A DNA stretch of 64,000 nucleotides, taken from Pseudomonas sp. GOM7. Lineage in GTDB: Bacteria; Pseudomonadota; Gammaproteobacteria; Pseudomonadales; Pseudomonadaceae. Positions 43,550 through 53,212 of the stretch are shown here, one piece after another; position 1 is the stretch's first letter; each line of letters begins with the position of its first letter. The notes beneath the pieces were generated by a model. The model did not search any database. It worked only from the letters and a program-made list of their open reading frames with translations, and was not told the origin of the DNA. Made by a program: the position numbers and the translations under genes. The DNA lies in contig NZ_CP113519.1 of NCBI RefSeq assembly GCF_026723825.1, positions 1,922,001 through 1,986,000 on the forward strand. Reading direction: 5' to 3'.

Positions 43550-44059
43550 TCAGCGCTGCGAAATTTTCAGTTCGTTATCGATTATTTCAAGTCGTAGCTG
43601 CAAGGGTGGTTGAGTACTGAATTCCATGATTCTTTGAATTAACTCTTCCATTTCATCTGCGGACATTCCTTGCTCTTCAAGATAGTAGCGATAACCCTCC
43701 AGATCTTCTTTTTTCAGTGGGGCTGATGCCAGGAGCTGAATACTTTCATCTTGCAGTAGAGCTTTAGCATCTATGGGAGCGTGTCCTACGAATGGGGTAA
43801 GCTGCAAGAGCTTATCTTTTGTAGGCTTGGTGGCGAAGGTCTCTTTGAAAATGGCAGCGTGATAAGCGTACCGGTTGAAGTCCAGCAGTCGAAATACTCG
43901 ATATTGGTTGTCTTCTTTGGTGAGATAATAAGCGCCCCATTGAATGTCAATGTCCACCGCTTTTCCCTCGTCATTGGCTGCAAGGCAGTTCAGTGAGTAG
44001 AGCATGGCGCCCAACAGGGTAAGGGGTAGAATTATTCTGTTCCGCATACTCACGTGCAT
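43550..44059 (-). CDS. Exported hypothetical protein
   Basis: This 169-residue protein has a signal peptide (MRNRIILPLTLLGAMLYSLN then CLA) if translation begins at the first or fifth codon; the two starts, 44059 and 44047, cannot be separated by ribosome sites. The mature part holds WGAYYLTKEDNQYRVFRLLD, LEGYRYYLEEQGMSADEMEE and LRLEIIDNELKISQR. I recognise no family. GC is visibly lower than in the flanking core genes. Confidence 0.65.
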   Translation of the reverse strand: MHVSMRNRIILPLTLLGAMLYSLNCLAANDEGKAVDIDIQWGAYYLTKEDNQYRVFRLLDFNRYAYHAAIFKETFATKPTKDKLLQLTPFVGHAPIDAKALLQDESIQLLASAPLKKEDLEGYRYYLEEQGMSADEMEELIQRIMEFSTQPPLQLRLEIIDNELKISQR

Positions 44060-44162
44060 GGCTGCTTCTTTCCTGGTTATTCAACTCGTTGCAATCGTTG
44101 CTATCATGCGAACTGGGGGTGTTCGCTTAACCTGCATGGTGCTAGTAAATCGTGGTCTGTCC

Positions 44163-44262
44163 CCGATTACTATCCCTGGCCCATCGCGTCTCTCGCGGCA
44201 TCCATGCCGCTCAACCCCTTACACAACGATTCCACTCGGCCTCCTGACGGGGCGTTTGGCGT
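44163..44262. repeat. Fragment of the 6-kb palindrome repeat family
   Basis: CCCTGGCCCATCGCGTCTCT, CGCGGCATCCATGCCGCTCA and CACTCGGCCTCCTGACGGGG match the arms of the 6016-6817 palindrome (CCCTGGCCCATCGCGGCTCT and so on). It is a single arm without a partner. Confidence 0.7.
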
Positions 44263-44287
44263 CGTCTGAGAGATTGGCGCTCCAGAA

Positions 44288-44443
44288 CTGTGATCGTACC
44301 CACGCTCTGCGTGGGCACGCCTTCCGAGGACGCTCCGCGTCCTGCTCTTGATCTGCGGCAGAGATTTGTTGACGTGCTGGATCTGGCATTGATCGACGCA
44401 GAGCGTCGAGGGCTACATTCCCACGCGGAGCGTGGGAACGATC
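44288..44443. repeat. REP doublet (REPIN-like)
   Basis: TGATCGTACCCACGCTCTGC, then CTCCGCGT further on, faces an inverted unit whose complement reads TGATCGTTCCCACGCTCCGC (44412-44443). The two inverted REP units are separated by about 80 bp and can form one long hairpin, as REPINs do. Confidence 0.75.
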
Positions 44444-44464
44444 AAGAACGCTGTAAGGCGTTGC

Positions 44465-44536
44465 TAAATCGTGGTCTGTCCCCGATTACCCGATTACCCC
44501 GATTACCCCGATTATCTCCGTCCCCGATTATCTCCC
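44465..44536. repeat. Degenerate CCCCGATTA tandem repeats
   Basis: After GTGGTCTGTCCCCGATTACC the block CCCGATTA(C/T) recurs four more times up to about 44535. It ends 15 bp behind the NACHT stop codon. The first unit belongs to the 25-bp repeat that also occurs at 44146-44170. Confidence 0.7.
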
Positions 44537-44550
44537 CTTGGCTATTGTCA

Positions 44551-46374
44551 TCATTTTTTTATCATGTTAATTAATCCTGTATTTGTTTTATTTTGGAGTG
44601 CTATTTTTTTTGATCTCTTGTCTATTTCTTTATCTATGTAGTCTAGGAATTTTTGCGCAAGAGAGTATGCGCCTTTTTCTTTAAGTACTTCGATGACCTT
44701 TTTCTTTAGTCCTTTTGTTTTGCTGAATAAAAATGTCGCATAGTCCCTTCTCTCAGAGGGTGGTATCCCTTCAGGGAAAAGTTCTTCTGGGTCAAGTTGT
44801 GTCATTAGGTCATGTAGTTTTATTGTGAAGGGTAGGTGGAAATATATTGATTTGTAGACTTTTCTATTGACCATTGTGTGAGCGATGTTGGTGATTTTTT
44901 TCGTCTCTGAGGTGATGTGGCGGAGGTTTATTCCACTAGAAAAGAATGTGACAAATTTTGATAGGGTGTCTCTGCCAGTAAGCTCTTTTCTGAGTTCCTC
45001 TAGTATTGGGATCGCAAGGTTTTTATTGAAGCTGGCTTCGTCCATTTCTTCGCATAACGACAAGAAGTTTTCTATCTCATTGAGTGTTGCGATTGATTCT
45101 AGTTTTTTTAATATTTGAGCGTAGACTTGTTCTTTGTTCTGGTCGTCTAGGTCTTTTATGAATAGGGCGGCAAAGTATTCTTGTAGCGATCTGTGAGCGA
45201 AGGTTGTAATGCCGCCATCCTCTATCCACAGAGAAATGGCGATTTTCATATCGCTTGTGAAGTCGGTTGGGGAGAATCTTAGTTCTGATATTTCTGTTTT
45301 TACTTTGTCTAGGCGTGATATTAATTCGTCGTGTTCAAATGAAAATGCCTCGTCAAAATAGCTGACGAAACAGAATGCTTTCAATACTTTTTCAAAGTCC
45401 TCCTGTTGTAGGCGGCACTTCGTTTCACGTTCGAATCCTAACTTTGTCTTACTGTCATGTTCAGAGAATAGAGCGTTAATTACGCGTCTGTAGAAAACAT
45501 ATTTCTTTGTTGGGATTGATGAGTTGCTTTGATAGGTAAGTATGTAAAGCGATAGTAGTAAGGGGTTCTTTAAGAAGCTTGCTATATGCTTTGATTTTGA
45601 TTCCTTAATTGATTTTTTTATTTTTTCAGCTAGCTCCGGTTCTTCTCTTAGTTGTCTCTCAATAAAGCTGGCGATATCGTGATCTTTTAGTTGCTCTATG
45701 TGGTAGTTGTGGAATAGGGGTAGGAGGTCTATGTCGGAATACGGGCGAGTGGTGAGTAGGTATTTGTTGTTTCTGTATTTTTCGGTGAAGCCATTGATGC
45801 TCTCTGTTATGTTTTTCTTGTATTCCCCGGATATTTCATCGTAGCCGTCCAGAAAAAAAAGAAACTTTCCAGAAGAGAGCATGCGCTCAAGAATTTTTGT
45901 GGATTCAGAAAGTTTTTGTTCAAGGATTTTATCTTTTATGTGTGATTCAATTGAGTTCTTTGAATTTGTGAGGTGGCGCAGCTCTATGAAAACAGGTATT
46001 GCGCGTTTTTCTCCAAGGGCTCTGAGGAAAAGATGTTTTACTAGAGTGCTTTTACCGCTTCCTCCTTCGCCGATAACTGTGATGTAATTACTTTTCTCGA
46101 ATGTGCTGTCGATTGAGGTTGTTATTGCTTGGTGTTTGTGGCTTTTTATGTTTAAAGGATGATATACGTCATAGAAATAGTTTGGAGTGTTTCCTCTAAG
46201 AATGGTTTTTACACTTCTGAATCTGTTGTATTGATTTTGAATGTAGTCGGTAAGGCCTATTTCTAGAAATTGTTTTGCTTCGGCGGTTACTCCGGCGTAA
46301 GCATTTTTTATTTCGGCAGATATTTCTTTGATAAAAGCTGTAGCAGCTATCTCAAGGAGCTTTTCTTCATTCAT
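44551..46374 (-). CDS. NACHT-domain NTPase (bacterial NLR-like, candidate antiphage protein)
   Basis: This 607-residue protein begins with a short helical region (1-60), then a NACHT core. Walker A is GEGGSGKST (102-110), Walker B is FLFFLDGYDE (171-180), the sensor is YLLTTRPYSD (205-214), and the diagnostic FAHRSLQEYFAA lies at 392-403. A helical C-terminal ~200 residues follows. No leucine-rich repeats, protease, nuclease or TIR domain is recognisable, so the effector may be small or contained in the N- or C-terminal region. NACHT proteins of bacteria (bNACHT) are known single-gene antiphage systems. The gene is strikingly AT-rich (about 35 percent GC by eye) and has a codon use unlike its neighbours, so it was probably acquired by transfer. 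It starts 20 bp behind the nrdB terminator. Confidence 0.9.
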   Translation of the reverse strand: MNEEKLLEIAATAFIKEISAEIKNAYAGVTAEAKQFLEIGLTDYIQNQYNRFRSVKTILRGNTPNYFYDVYHPLNIKSHKHQAITTSIDSTFEKSNYITVIGEGGSGKSTLVKHLFLRALGEKRAIPVFIELRHLTNSKNSIESHIKDKILEQKLSESTKILERMLSSGKFLFFLDGYDEISGEYKKNITESINGFTEKYRNNKYLLTTRPYSDIDLLPLFHNYHIEQLKDHDIASFIERQLREEPELAEKIKKSIKESKSKHIASFLKNPLLLSLYILTYQSNSSIPTKKYVFYRRVINALFSEHDSKTKLGFERETKCRLQQEDFEKVLKAFCFVSYFDEAFSFEHDELISRLDKVKTEISELRFSPTDFTSDMKIAISLWIEDGGITTFAHRSLQEYFAALFIKDLDDQNKEQVYAQILKKLESIATLNEIENFLSLCEEMDEASFNKNLAIPILEELRKELTGRDTLSKFVTFFSSGINLRHITSETKKITNIAHTMVNRKVYKSIYFHLPFTIKLHDLMTQLDPEELFPEGIPPSERRDYATFLFSKTKGLKKKVIEVLKEKGAYSLAQKFLDYIDKEIDKRSKKIALQNKTNTGLINMIKK

Positions 46375-46392
46375 TTTATTGTTCCAATAAAA
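46374..46392 (-). promoter_or_regulatory. Perfect palindrome abutting the NACHT start codon
   Basis: On the coding strand TTTTATTG-GAA-CAATAAAA is a perfect 8-bp inverted repeat with a 3-base loop, ending at the A of the ATG. No Shine-Dalgarno sequence other than GGAA in the loop is present. It may be an operator or a translational switch. Confidence 0.6.
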
Positions 46393-46393
46393 A

Positions 46394-46412
46394 ACCCCGC
46401 ACTAGGCGGGGC
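46394..46412 (-). terminator. Rho-independent terminator of nrdB
   Basis: On the minus strand, CCCCGC-CTAGT-GCGGGG (46411-46395) is followed by TTTTTTATT. It lies 71 bp behind the nrdB stop codon and is directly upstream of the NACHT start. Confidence 0.88.
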
Positions 46413-46482
46413 TTCTCTTTAAGCTTCAACCCCAACATCCCTGGCAGGTGTAGGGTCAATCTACTATGATGTCAGCGAGCCA

Positions 46483-47733
46483 TCAATCCCAGCTCAACGC
46501 CCCACCCGTCTGATACTCGATCACTCGGGTCTCGAAGAAGTTCTTCTCCTTCTTCAGGTCCATGATCTCGCTCATCCACGGGAAGGGGTTGGTGGTACCT
46601 GGGTACTCTTCCTTCAGGCCGATCTGGGTCAGGCGGCGGTTGGCGATGAATTTGAGGTAGTCCTCCATCATCGCGGCGTTCATGCCCAGTACGCCGCGCG
46701 GCATGGTGTCGCGGGCGTATTCGATCTCCAGTTGGGTGCCCTGCAGGATCATCTGGGTCGCTTCGTCCTTCATGTCGGCGTCCCACAGGTGCGGGTTTTC
46801 GATCTTGATCTGGTTGATCATGTCGATGCCGAAGTTCAGGTGCATGGACTCGTCACGCAGGATGTACTGGAACTGCTCGGCGGTGCCGGTCATCTTGTTG
46901 CGGCGGCCCATGGAGAGGATCTGGGTGAAGCCGCAGTAGAAGAAGATGCCTTCCAGCACGCAGTAGTAGGCGATCAGGTTCTTGAGGAACTGGCGATCGG
47001 TTTCCGGGGTGCCGGTCTGGAAGGTGGGGTCGCTGATCGAGCGGGTGTACTTGAGGCCCCAGGAGGCTTTCTTCGCGACGCTCGGGATCTCGTGGTACAT
47101 GTTGAAGATTTCGCCTTCATCCATGCCCAGCGACTCGATGCAGTACTGGTAGGCGTGGGTGTGGATCGCTTCCTCGAAGGCCTGGCGCAGGATGTACTGG
47201 CGGCACTCGGGGTTGGTGATCAGGCGGTACACGGCCAGCACCAGGTTGTTGGCGACCAGGCTGTCGGCGGTGGAGAAGAAGCCGAGGTTGCGCTTGACGA
47301 TGCGGCGCTCGTCTTCGGTCAGGCCATCGGTGCTCTTCCACAGCGCGATGTCGGCGTTCATGTTCACTTCCTGCGGCATCCAGTGGTTGGCGCAACCATC
47401 CAGATACTTCTGCCAGGCCCAGTCGTACTTGAAGGGTACGAGCTGGTTGAGGTCGGCACGGGCGTTGATCATCTGCTTGTCGCCGACGTGTACGCGAGCG
47501 CCTTCGCCTTCGAGTTCGTCCAGGCCTTCCTGGATGTCGAGGGCGTCCAGGGCTTTCTTGGCGCGGGCCACGGCGTCTGAGTCGCTGGCATCCACGGCGC
47601 GCGCTTCGAGGGCGGCGTCACCGCCGACACGGTTCAGCGCGTCGAGGCTCATGTCGCCCGGTTGTGCGGTGGTTTTCTGTGCGACGGCGGCTTCTGCGCC
47701 GTCTTCCTTGTCGAATTCATCCCAGCTCAGCAT
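46483..47733 (-). CDS. nrdB: Ribonucleoside-diphosphate reductase class Ia, beta subunit
   Basis: This 416-residue protein carries the di-iron and tyrosyl-radical machinery for nucleotide reduction. Metal ligands and radical surroundings appear in [37 protein letters not shown] and [15 protein letters not shown]. The first ~85 residues are an acidic, variable extension typical of pseudomonad NrdB. The C-terminal tail [10 protein letters not shown] is the peptide that docks into NrdA. It lies downstream of nrdA in the same direction with a 407-bp gap, so it may have its own promoter as well as read-through. Confidence 0.97.
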   Translation of the reverse strand: MLSWDEFDKEDGAEAAVAQKTTAQPGDMSLDALNRVGGDAALEARAVDASDSDAVARAKKALDALDIQEGLDELEGEGARVHVGDKQMINARADLNQLVPFKYDWAWQKYLDGCANHWMPQEVNMNADIALWKSTDGLTEDERRIVKRNLGFFSTADSLVANNLVLAVYRLITNPECRQYILRQAFEEAIHTHAYQYCIESLGMDEGEIFNMYHEIPSVAKKASWGLKYTRSISDPTFQTGTPETDRQFLKNLIAYYCVLEGIFFYCGFTQILSMGRRNKMTGTAEQFQYILRDESMHLNFGIDMINQIKIENPHLWDADMKDEATQMILQGTQLEIEYARDTMPRGVLGMNAAMMEDYLKFIANRRLTQIGLKEEYPGTTNPFPWMSEIMDLKKEKNFFETRVIEYQTGGALSWD

Positions 47734-48140
47734 GGCTTGGCTCCTGCGTGAGGGCCGGTAAAGGTCCGGCCTGTATGGATATACAGATGCTTTGAATTAT
47801 GTTCCGTTGCGTGATGCGCGCAAGGGTAAACGGGTACCGCTGGTCAGCAGGCGGTGGGTTGCCTGCCGGCCTGTGCCGCTCGACCCCGGAGGGAGGAGGG
47901 CGGGAATTTAGTGGGGAGGGGGAATATCGCGGATAAATCCGCTCCTACAAAAGCTTTCCCTCTCCCTAACCCTCTCCCGCAAGCGGGAGAGGGAACTAAA
48001 CGCACTCGGTGCGAGCGTGTAGCTGAGCGAGTGAGCGCTAGGCGCCTGGTAGGCTGGAGCCCCTGAGCGTACTTCAGTACGTGATGGGGGCCGGCCTACC
48101 AGGCAACGACGCGGGCGCCGCTCAGATCCACGCGCTTAGA
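47734..48140. other. 407-bp nrdA-nrdB intergenic region
   Basis: This gap holds a CTCTCCCGCAAGCGGGAGAG hairpin (47974-47993), GGATAAATCCGCTCCTACAA resembling the REP family, and an imperfect inverted repeat pairing GCGCCTGGTAGGC near 48040 with GCCTACCAGGC near 48094. No gene is recognised. Any nrdB promoter is not evident. Confidence 0.6.
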
Positions 48141-51047
<2,907 letters not shown>

Positions 51048-51288
51048 GGAGATCTCCGTGTTCTGTAATTTTCAGGTTGGACATCACGATTGGAAACCGT
51101 GCCTTGTCCGCCGTTCATTCCATTAACAACTAAGCCGCACACGGCTTGAGCCGGGTACGGGGTGGTGCAAGAGCGGGCAGGCTGGGCGCTGCCAGGCTGC
51201 GTGCGAAGCGCCTGCATCGGCTGCGTTCGCAGGAAGCCCGATGGCCGTCCTGGCGCTCGACGCAAAGCGAGGCATTACCGCAGCTCGC

Positions 51289-51304
51289 CTACTACATATA
51301 GTGT
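51289..51304. promoter_or_regulatory. NrdR-box-like site
   Basis: CTACTACATATAGTGT matches the consensus ACACWATATATWGTGT at 13 of 16 positions, with the ATATAGTGT half complete. It is about 240 bp before nrdA. Confidence 0.5.
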
Positions 51305-51481
51305 TCGGCGCACGATTCGGCTCGTCGCCTGACTCAGCCTCAGGCGCCTGTATGGCGGCCTGGGTGGGCATAGCCCGCATCACGGCTAGGCTTATGCAAT
51401 GTACTTGGCAAAAACAGTGGAAAAAACCTGGCGTCAAGGACTTGCGCGTTGTGCTTTTTTTGTGTCCTGTTTTTCCCTGCG

Positions 51482-51529
51482 ACCCAATATCTGGTGGGTG
51501 CCGTGCAATGGGGATACAAGATAGTGCGC
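51482..51529. promoter_or_regulatory. Paired NrdR-box-like sites
   Basis: ACCCAATATCTGGTGG (51482-51497) matches the consensus at 12 of 16, and ATACAAGATAGTGCGC (51514-51529) at 11. Their spacing of 32 bp, about three helical turns, is the arrangement expected for NrdR repression of ribonucleotide reductase genes. Confidence 0.55.
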
Positions 51530-51567
51530 TGCTTGAGGCATTGCAAGGCGCTCGCAACGGAACAACC

Positions 51568-51576
51568 TGTGGATAA
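51568..51576. promoter_or_regulatory. DnaA box
   Basis: TGTGGATAA is the exact complement of the consensus DnaA box TTATCCACA. DnaA control of nrdA is known in other gammaproteobacteria, so the location is meaningful. Confidence 0.6.
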
Positions 51577-51707
51577 GATGTGCGTGCCTTGTGGGTGCCT
51601 GCGGCCAAGCCCGCATGTACTCTGGCTCAGGCCGCCGATGACCGCTCGTCGCCCTCGATGGGCGGCAGATAGCCAGGTGACGAGGCCGTTCGCTGACGCA
51701 CAGCCTA

Positions 51708-51723
51708 ACACTATATCTAGGGT
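51708..51723. promoter_or_regulatory. NrdR-box-like site
   Basis: ACACTATATCTAGGGT matches the NrdR consensus at 14 of 16 positions, the best match in the region. It lies 419 bp from the box at 51289 and closer to the divergent response regulator than to nrdA. Confidence 0.5.
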
Positions 51724-51905
51724 CTGTTGCCGTTTCGCGCACGCTCGCGCCGGGGCTAGTTTTTACGTGGGGCAGGGCAGGCGCGTAGCCGTCGAGGCCG
51801 GTCGATCCGCCCGAGCCTGGGGCCATTTGGTGCAGCAATGCCGCTCGCCTCGAAATGCTAACAGCCCCTAGAATGAGCGCCGTTCGCCAAGCAGCGAGGT
51901 GGGGT

Positions 51906-52631
51906 GTGGAACGAGAAGGGTGGCAGATCCTCATTGTCGAGGATGATCAGCGCCTGGCGCAGTTGACCCAGGAGTACCTGGAGGGCAACGGCCTGCGCGT
52001 GAGCATCGAGGCCGACGGCGGCCGTGCGGCGGCGCGCATTCTGGCCGAGCAGCCGGATCTGGTGGTGCTCGACCTGATGCTGCCAGGCGAGGACGGCCTG
52101 AGCATCTGCCGCAAGGTACGCGACGGCTACAAGGGGCCGATCCTGATGCTGACTGCCCGCACCGATGACATGGATCAGGTGCTCGGCCTGGAGATGGGCG
52201 CGGACGATTACGTGTGCAAGCCGGTACGCCCGCGTGTACTGCTGGCACGCATTCGCGCATTGTTGCGCCGCCGCGAAGGCAGCGAGGCCGAACGTGAGGA
52301 TGGCGAGCCGCGCCGCCTGCAGTTCGGCCCGCTGGCCATCGACAAGGCGATGCGTGAGGCCTGGTTGGGCGACCAGGGCATCGAGCTGACCAGCGCCGAG
52401 TTCGATCTGCTCTGGCTGTTGGCGGTCAATGCCGGGCGCATCCTCTCCCGCGAGGAAATCTTCAACGCCCTGCGTGGCATCGAATACGATGGCCAGGATC
52501 GCTCCATTGATGTGCGTATCTCGCGTATCCGCCCCAAGATCGGTGATGACCCGATGCACCCACGGCTGATCAAGACGGTACGCAGCAAGGGCTACCTGTT
52601 CGTACGGGAGGCGGCCGAGGGGCTGTCGTGA
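51906..52631 (+). CDS. OmpR-family response regulator
   Basis: The start is taken at GTG 51906 (encoding M-E-R-E-G-W), with GAGG 6 bp upstream; an ATG 33 bp earlier lacks a site. The 241-residue protein has a receiver domain with phospho-acceptor D56 in LVVLDLMLPGEDG, T in LMLTARTDD and K in DDYVCKPVRPRVLLARIR. The C-terminal winged HTH is OmpR-type (LTSAEFDLLWLLAVNAGRIL, IKTVRSKGYLFV). Position next to nrdA matches PA1157 of P. aeruginosa. Its stop overlaps the next start, so it is coupled to the acetyltransferase and the kinase. Confidence 0.92.
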   Translation: MEREGWQILIVEDDQRLAQLTQEYLEGNGLRVSIEADGGRAAARILAEQPDLVVLDLMLPGEDGLSICRKVRDGYKGPILMLTARTDDMDQVLGLEMGADDYVCKPVRPRVLLARIRALLRRREGSEAEREDGEPRRLQFGPLAIDKAMREAWLGDQGIELTSAEFDLLWLLAVNAGRILSREEIFNALRGIEYDGQDRSIDVRISRIRPKIGDDPMHPRLIKTVRSKGYLFVREAAEGLS

Positions 52632-53212
52632 AGGTGCCGTCGAACAGTCGCCGAGCGGCCGCGGCTGCGGCGTTCCCCACCCTGACCACCCCGCGGTTTC
52701 AGTTGCGGGAAATCGTCCAGGAGGATATCCGCGCCATCTTCCAGGGGCTGTCCCATCCGCAGGTGATCCGTTACTACGGGGTGTCCTACGCCACGCTGGC
52801 GGCGACCCAGGAGCAGATGGACTGGTACCGCGAGCAGTGGCTCGAAGGCACCGGCATCTGGTGGGGCATCTGCCGCGCGCAGGCACCAGCCGAGCTGCTG
52901 GGCGCATGCGGCTTCAATGATTGGGAGCCACGCCACCGGCGCGCCGAGATGGGCTATTGGCTGATGCCCGAACACTGGCGTGGCGGCGTGATGCGCGAGT
53001 GCGTCGAGGCCATCGTCAGCCATGGCTTCGCGGCCATGGGTCTGCACCGTATCGAGGCGATGGTCGACACCGACAACGTCGCCAGCAGCGCCTTGCTGCG
53101 CGGCCTGGGCTTCAGCCATGAGGGCGTGCGCCGCGAGTGCGAGTATCAGGACGGGCGCTATATCAGCCTGGACAACTTCGGCCTGCTCAGCCAGCAGTGG
53201 GTGCGGCGATGA
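52628..53212 (+). CDS. RimJ/RimL-type GNAT acetyltransferase inside a two-component operon
   Basis: The start is GTG 52628, overlapping the regulator stop (GTGA), and the stop overlaps the kinase ATG (ATGA). The 194-residue protein has LTTPRFQLREIVQEDIRAIF, the acetyl-CoA motif GYWLMPEHWRGGVMRECVEA and NVASSALLRGLGFSHEG. These are typical of RimJ/RimL-like N-terminal protein acetyltransferases. No N-terminal protein substrate is known. Coupling to both sides suggests that it is produced in step with the regulator and kinase; whether it acetylates the regulator is speculation. Confidence 0.9.
   Translation: MKVPSNSRRAAAAAAFPTLTTPRFQLREIVQEDIRAIFQGLSHPQVIRYYGVSYATLAATQEQMDWYREQWLEGTGIWWGICRAQAPAELLGACGFNDWEPRHRRAEMGYWLMPEHWRGGVMRECVEAIVSHGFAAMGLHRIEAMVDTDNVASSALLRGLGFSHEGVRRECEYQDGRYISLDNFGLLSQQWVRR

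Larger units (their letters stand above)
44060..44550. other. 491-bp repeat-packed intergenic region
   Basis: This gap contains no gene. It holds the fragment of the large palindrome family, the REP doublet and the CCCCGATTA-type repeats, all annotated separately. Two identical 25-bp direct repeats, 44146-44170 and 44465-44489, bracket the REP doublet. Confidence 0.8.
51048..51905. other. 858-bp regulatory region upstream of nrdA
   Basis: This region between nrdA and the divergent response regulator contains four NrdR-box-like sequences and one DnaA box, annotated separately. Small open frames in it show no ribosome site or domain, so I call no gene. Confidence 0.7.

Noticed and set aside
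44060..44550. Possible CRISPR array
   Set aside because: Repeats are REP-type inverted units and short CCCCGATTA tandems with no regular spacers or cas genes.
44551..46374. Membrane-bound regulator or kinase as an alternative for the AT-rich gene
   Set aside because: No transmembrane segments or kinase motifs; the Walker and FAHRSLQEYFAA motifs fit NACHT.
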